DNA from: Owenia fusiformis
Lineage: Eukaryota; Annelida; Polychaeta; Sabellida; Oweniidae
Direction: 5' to 3'
DNA length: 64,000 nucleotides
Assembly: GCA_903813345.2 (NCBI GenBank)
Contig: CAIIXF020000007.1
Coordinates: forward strand, 32,165,564 to 32,229,563
Positions 61,901 to 64,000 of this stretch are shown piece by piece (within the stretch, counting starts at the first letter, position 1; the number at the start of each line of letters is the position of its first letter). The translations under genes were made by a program, and so were the position numbers. The notes under the pieces are model-generated. The model made no database searches. It had not been told where the DNA came from and worked only from the letters and a program-made list of their open reading frames with translations.

Positions 61901-64000
61901 GGTGGCCATCTTGAAAATGTCTTCTTGAGCAAGGCTCCTTTGTACCCAGGCAATAGCATAAAAAATTTGAACCAAATCCATCCACTTGTATTTGAGTTGT
62001 CAAAGATTATATTTTTTTTTAAAAATGGCAGCCATTTTGAATTAAGTGACCATACTGAAAATTCCTTCTCGAGCAGAGGTCCTACACCCACAAGGCATAA
62101 CCCTATATAATTTAAATAGAATCCGTCAACAAGTTATTGCCCGGACACAGGAATGGACGGATGGATGGACGGACAAACGGACAGATGGACAGCTTTTTTA
62201 TACCCCCCCAAACTTAATAATAAACAGTTATTCTTTTAGCAAAACCTCAAAAAATCGATTGTATTTAAGGTATCAACGAAAAAATGTTTATTACAGTTGT
62301 ATTTATTATGAACTGATTTGAATAACATGTTCAGGAAAATAGAATATAAATGTTTTTTTAAAGGAATGTACAAACCAATTTTGAATTCACAGCCACATGT
62401 TTCAAATCTGAGGAGATTACTGGTCTGTAAAGGCCAAAGTAGGTTGATCCCTGATATGTGTTCCACCTACCTGATCTGCAGCCATTATTTCCCGTCCAAT
62501 TGGGTGGCAGTCTTGAAAACGGGAATAAATGAGGAGTCCACAAAGGGAACAGATTATCATCAGGCCGAGGAGTCCAGGGAGGTTGATCCATAGTGCTCTA
62601 AATGTTGAAATTGTAAAATTTAACCTCCAATCTAACAATGACAAGACACACTTATAACAATTACATGCCACACTAACAATTACATGCCACACTAACAAAG
62701 ATGTGACACATTAACACTTATGTGTCCCTAACAATTAACACTAACAATTACACAGCACACTAACAATGATGTATGCGACACATTAACAATTAGGCAACAA
62801 ACTAACAATGAAGTTAATAAGCATGGCTAAGTGAGCATCTGCTTTGAAGTGAAACCAGGTTAAGAAGATGCACGAGACATCACAGATGTTATATGACCTC
62901 CATGTTTTATTTGATGGAATGATGTGAATATGGTGGGCATTGATTTAATATCTAAAAGCAAGATATAAGACCCAGGAGTACAATCATACTTTAAAGCTTG
63001 GTTGGGCACATAAGGGTTAAATGCCAAGTTCTGTTTCATGGTAAGGTACAAATATTATGCTGTTAATGATATAAGGTGTAACTTACATTTGAGCAGTACG
63101 TAGAGTTGGGGTTGATATCGCACGCTGCACCATTGCTTGGTTTATTCCATATATGGCAACCCATGTGAAGTAGCCACCAATGGCAAGTGACCAGAATGTA
63201 TGCCGTACACCAGGATTTGGGTCAAAACTGAAGATAAATTATGCATGTCAATTAATTGTAAACTATCAAAGTTGACTGTAAAACTTTAAAAATATGTCAA
63301 GTCAAAAGTGAATACAAATAAAGGAGTTACAGTATAATTATCAAGTATTTCATTGTTTGATAAATTGCGACATGTAATATTGGCTGAGTATGGATAAACT
63401 GGGAGAATCATACTTGAAGAACTCTATGCGTTCCCCTTGTTGTGCAATCTCCCATACCCTACTCCAGCCTCCTTCCTCTATTGTCCCTCTGATTAACACA
63501 GCAAAGAGTCCAGCAAACATCATACACACTTGGAACACATCAGTCCACATAACAGCCTTCATACCACCCTAAATACAAAACAAAATGACAACCTTTCTTC
63601 ATGTCACCATAAATAAGGACTGATTATAATTTAACTATAATTAGAATGTAATAGTGGCCATATAGAGCCTGAGAGGATGCAGCAAGTCATTTTTACAGAA
63701 AAATAAACCTTTACGAGAACCAAGCATTGATAAAAAACAAGTCAAAATGAGAAACAGGTCATTAAGAAATTTAAATCATTATGACAAATAAGAGAAATAA
63801 GTCAATTCAAGAAAAAATAAATTGTTCTGAATAATTGCATTTATATTTTAATACGGAGGCTTTCCCATTTCCTAAATTTCAATTACAGTTTAATGGATTC
63901 ATCTAGAGGTTGTGCCACTATGAAAAATTTTTATATTTAATTAACTTACCAGTGTTGTGTAGAATATACAAACACTCCCCACTGATATGACAGAGGCCCA
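46818..64000 (-). CDS. SLC5-family sodium-coupled transporter, C-terminal 474 codons
   Basis: Plasma-membrane sodium/solute symporter of the SLC5 family, closest in motif style to the monocarboxylate/multivitamin group (SLC5A8, A12, A6). Twelve exons on the minus strand join in phase; the N-terminal part (perhaps 150 residues) lies beyond 64000. Landmarks in order: [152 protein letters not shown], then a hydrophilic tail ending [20 protein letters not shown] and GGP-LG are conserved in the family. The substrate cannot be fixed from sequence. Two plus-strand genes lie inside its introns. Confidence 0.92.
46998..47652 (-). other. SLC5 last intron
   Basis: AT-rich intron with no recognised gene. 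Splice sites GTACTT (donor after 47653) and TTTCAG (acceptor before 46997). Confidence 0.6.
47653..47771 (-). CDS. SLC5 exon
   Basis: 119 nt, phase 1 to phase 0. Encodes [20 protein letters not shown], then [20 protein letters not shown], the juxtamembrane segment after the last helix. VDPRL and LPE...LRFGVP are typical of SMCT/SMVT-type proteins. Confidence 0.9.
47925..48950. repeat. Three tandem units of about 150 bp with AAGATGGCCGCC motif
   Basis: Units contain AAGATGGCCGCCAAAAAGTT, CAGCTCTACAACTTCTTACC, ATGTAACATGTGTGAAAATT and AGTAGTTTTCCTGGAATC. The first unit is split by a hAT-type insertion at 47979-48564; the others start near 48651 and 48805. They lie in an SLC5 intron. Confidence 0.85.
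47979..48564. mobile_element. hAT-type miniature transposon with 8-bp target duplication
   Basis: Ends TAGTGGTGTCAA and TTGACACCTCTA are 12-bp inverted repeats with one mismatch. Both flanks carry ATGTAACA (47971-47978 and 48565-48572), the 8-bp duplication expected of hAT transposons. Neighbouring copies of the host repeat show the empty site. The interior is rich in CCGGTTAA near the ends and holds a 134-bp direct duplication (about 48181-48314 and 48315-48448). No transposase. Confidence 0.93.
49277..49389 (-). CDS. SLC5 exon: last transmembrane segment
   Basis: 113 nt, phase 2 to phase 1, acceptor TTTCAG and donor GTAGGA. Encodes [20 protein letters not shown], then [25 protein letters not shown] before a hydrophobic helix matches the family. 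Confidence 0.93.
49848..49930. repeat. TTCGCG-rich inverted motif cluster
   Basis: A short AT/CG patchwork with AATTCGCG and CGCGAATT repeated in both orientations within an AT-rich intron. It looks like the core of a small foldback element, but the ends were not resolved. Confidence 0.45.
50265..50312. repeat. Perfect 19-bp hairpin
   Basis: AAAATTACTTACTCCATGC at 50265-50283 and its exact inverse at 50294-50312, with a 10-nt loop. It lies about 480 bp upstream of the PC-esterase-like gene. Confidence 0.85.
50789..51457 (+). pseudogene. PC-esterase-like exon 1
   Basis: ATG at 50789 (context GAGATGG). Open to about 51358, where the frame must shift for the GDS block (51364-51372) to be read; the unshifted frame stops at TGA 51377-51379. 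After the shift it runs [20 protein letters not shown] and ends NP at a GTACTG donor in phase 1. Confidence 0.55.
52634..53203 (+). pseudogene. PC-esterase-like exon 2
   Basis: Acceptor TTTCAG; the first two bases complete a Gly codon from exon 1 ([10 protein letters not shown]). Continues through [20 protein letters not shown] and MLFMTPPPP, then meets TAG just after the C-rich tract. The frame one base over continues [20 protein letters not shown] and [20 protein letters not shown] to TAA at 53201-53203. Good coding on both sides of a homopolymer points to either a slippage mutation or a sequencing error. Confidence 0.55.
53556..53970. repeat. 32-bp minisatellite
   Basis: About 13 units of GGTCACAATGGCTGTAACAA plus CAGTTGAATTCT, alternating between variants with CCTGTCAC and CTGGTCAC. 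It ends about 30 bp from the donor of the SLC5 exon at 54002. Confidence 0.93.
54002..54180 (-). CDS. SLC5 exon
   Basis: 179 nt, phase 0 to phase 2, donor GTAAGT. Encodes [40 protein letters not shown] and [19 protein letters not shown]. One helix is followed by an extracellular loop with N-x-S/T sites (NATS, NMSV). Confidence 0.94.
54443..54529 (-). CDS. SLC5 exon
   Basis: 29 codons, phase 0 at both ends, donor GTGAGT. Encodes [29 protein letters not shown], a conserved helix with the GGPLLG motif. Confidence 0.95.
54787..55105. repeat. Long foldback element, arms of about 125 bp
   Basis: The left arm 54787-54908 (through CATCTTTCCGAACCTCACTG and GGAATTTTTGGTTGATTTTA) pairs with the inverse at about 54978-55105, with scattered mismatches and a loop of about 70 nt. 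It lies in an SLC5 intron; a transcript would fold into a long hairpin. Confidence 0.85.
55713..55780 (-). CDS. SLC5 exon
   Basis: 68 nt, phase 1 to phase 0, acceptor TTTTTAG and donor GTGAGG. Encodes [23 protein letters not shown], a helix with the conserved LGGVLQ. Confidence 0.94.
55952..56067 (-). CDS. SLC5 exon
   Basis: 116 nt, phase 2 to phase 1, acceptor TTTCAG and donor GTATGT. Encodes [20 protein letters not shown], then [29 protein letters not shown] belongs to the sodium-site region of the family. Confidence 0.95.
56341..56429 (-). CDS. SLC5 exon
   Basis: 89 nt, phase 0 to phase 2, acceptor TTCCAG and donor GTTTGT. Encodes [31 protein letters not shown]. Confidence 0.94.
56456..56588. 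repeat. 19-bp tandem repeat
   Basis: About seven units of ACACATCTGTTCAAATGTT, beginning about 25 bp before the acceptor of the SLC5 exon at 56429. This places it over the branch-point region of that intron on the minus strand. Confidence 0.9.
57719..59473 (+). CDS. DEG/ENaC-family sodium channel (FaNaC-like), intronless
   Basis: Amiloride-sensitive type cation channel subunit at the plasma membrane, 584 residues in one exon. His-Gly gating motif at residues 26-27 (TTAHGCGS). TM1 at about 39-67, followed by [14 protein letters not shown] large extracellular domain has KCFTFNG, a Cys-rich block ([40 protein letters not shown]) and many N-glycosylation sites. The pre-TM2 segment is [20 protein letters not shown], with the GxS selectivity filter as GIS at 504-506. 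TM2 runs at about 497-525, then a basic and polar cytoplasmic tail. Length and motifs are complete and there is no lesion. It lies in the 6-kb intron of the SLC5 gene, opposite strand. The resemblance is to invertebrate peptide-gated channels; the ligand cannot be told. Possibly an old retrocopy, since it has no introns. Confidence 0.93.
   Translation: MKEEETKCKATVGEILNTFADNTTAHGCGSISRSKHKLGKLVWSVIFLGCICTACQGLVAIFVTYFGYPTTDTVTLERRELEIPSVTICSLFPFTISSQMTLPVPGADTNLAKLLTLFHVYHYGTFYGEHKDEYRKHKNRINSYAALFENVEDDQKLLYTHDLSNMLEQCFFNGKPCDDSFFSEIENANYQKCFTFNGAGLNLTDMTALATDPNNGLSMVLFLDAYKANYTLPGGMIYNPENPNSGTTGIHVTIHSPQTMPFPTIEGFDVPPGYSTTIGLTPVARERLPEPYGVCTNQEYIEGTQFKYSELGCLAQCVQKEMMDQCGCITAYLPYPNDTQGMLYCGDLNLDNFLNPLGPNITLMDDDFNSLECEDRLMMLGFTDNMTERCPLCLPACNAMKYEQTIAQALWPFNYVQGNFLTNTLVYGPDNNQTRRSFKLFEDLLADWPAQMDYIINTGMVRQNFLRVNIYFKDFTVETTKQTVAYGLNNMVSDIGGTLGFYVGISVVTLCEFLNLFWMIICACLRRCKSAGARRSDNVEVIQVKEANQSTDGKTQYDIEFTKNLAHLHNDTMPRNDFSSAFKY
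59474..60840 (+). other. 3' flank of the DEG/ENaC gene
   Basis: AT-rich, no further gene. AATAAA at 60279-60284 is one candidate polyadenylation signal. An inverted repeat lies at 60438-60512. Confidence 0.5.
60438..60512. repeat. 19-bp inverted repeat
   Basis: TTTTTGATACAGGATATAT at 60438-60456 and its exact inverse at 60494-60512, with 37 nt between. Probably a small foldback element. Confidence 0.85.
60840..62215. repeat. GCCATTTT-palindrome repeat array with GGACGGA tail, second locus
   Basis: About seven units of 150-190 bp: the palindrome AAAATGGCGGCCATTTT, a TCTTGAGCAGAGCTCCTTTG type stretch, a GCATATAAAATTTGAACCAA stretch, then ATCCATCCACTGGTATTTGA and GTTATCAAAGATTATG. The array ends in GTTATTGCCCGGACACAGGA then ATGGACGGATGGATGGACGG. 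The ending is shared with the array at 43870-44690; the unit bodies differ. It lies in an SLC5 intron. Confidence 0.85.
62471..62597 (-). CDS. SLC5 exon
   Basis: 127 nt, phase 2 to phase 0, acceptor ATTTAG and donor GTAGGT. Encodes [20 protein letters not shown], then [23 protein letters not shown], a helix and the loop with the conserved DC-P motif. Confidence 0.95.
63087..63227 (-). CDS. SLC5 exon
   Basis: 141 nt, phase 2 at both ends, acceptor CTTCAG and donor GTAAGT. Encodes [20 protein letters not shown], then [20 protein letters not shown]. The [10 protein letters not shown] segment is diagnostic of the family. Confidence 0.96.
63414..63568 (-). CDS. SLC5 exon
   Basis: 155 nt, phase 0 to phase 2, acceptor TTTAG and donor GTATGA. 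Encodes [40 protein letters not shown] and [22 protein letters not shown] is a family signature. Confidence 0.96.
63950..64000 (-). CDS. SLC5 exon, cut by the window edge
   Basis: At least 51 nt, ending in phase 0 at donor GTAAGT. Encodes [17 protein letters not shown], the helix before GGMKAV. The exon continues past 64000. Confidence 0.93.

Overview
The window is AT-rich animal DNA with multi-exon genes, GT-AG introns, long introns, many minisatellites and several classes of transposon. No bacterial gene organisation is present. The gene set (one voltage-gated calcium channel beta subunit, a DEG/ENaC channel resembling the invertebrate peptide-gated type, an SLC5 sodium-coupled solute carrier) and the repeats rich in GCCATTTT and GGACGGA motifs suggest a marine invertebrate, most likely a lophotrochozoan such as a mollusc, annelid or brachiopod. 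The exact group cannot be told from this sequence.

Layout. 1-3.8 kb: no supportable gene. 3.84-28.48 kb (+): a calcium channel CaV-beta gene, resolved exon by exon from a probable first coding exon (3842) to the stop (28475). It includes two in-frame cassette exons, one in the HOOK region and one in the guanylate-kinase-like domain. Its introns carry three minisatellites (51, 51 and 25 bp units). 28.5-36.8 kb: probable 3' UTR and intergenic DNA with a 1-kb Tc1/mariner-type element that keeps a transposase fragment. 36.8-44.8 kb: an 8-kb nest of transposons. A Tigger/pogo-like element has TIRs and a TA duplication. Inside it is one retrotransposed insertion that joins an L1/Tx1-like 3' half to a CR1/Jockey-like element within a single 12-bp target duplication. 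Inside that is a mariner-type element that splits the reverse transcriptase frame at a TA. 46.8-64.0 kb (-): the C-terminal 474 codons of an SLC5-type (SMCT/SMVT-like) transporter in 12 exons; the 5' end lies beyond the window. Two genes on the opposite strand sit inside its introns: a two-exon PC-esterase/NXPE-like gene with two frame breaks (50.8-53.2 kb), and an uninterrupted DEG/ENaC channel of 584 residues (57.7-59.5 kb).

The CaV-beta gene would serve channel trafficking and gating at the plasma membrane, the DEG/ENaC protein sodium entry, and the SLC5 protein sodium-driven uptake of an organic anion or vitamin-like solute. Nothing in the sequence ties them into one pathway. The most unusual items are the cassette exon inserted into the CaV-beta GK domain, whose 5' splice site is triplicated by a 51-bp tandem repeat, and the chimeric retrotransposon insertion with its three-level transposon nesting.
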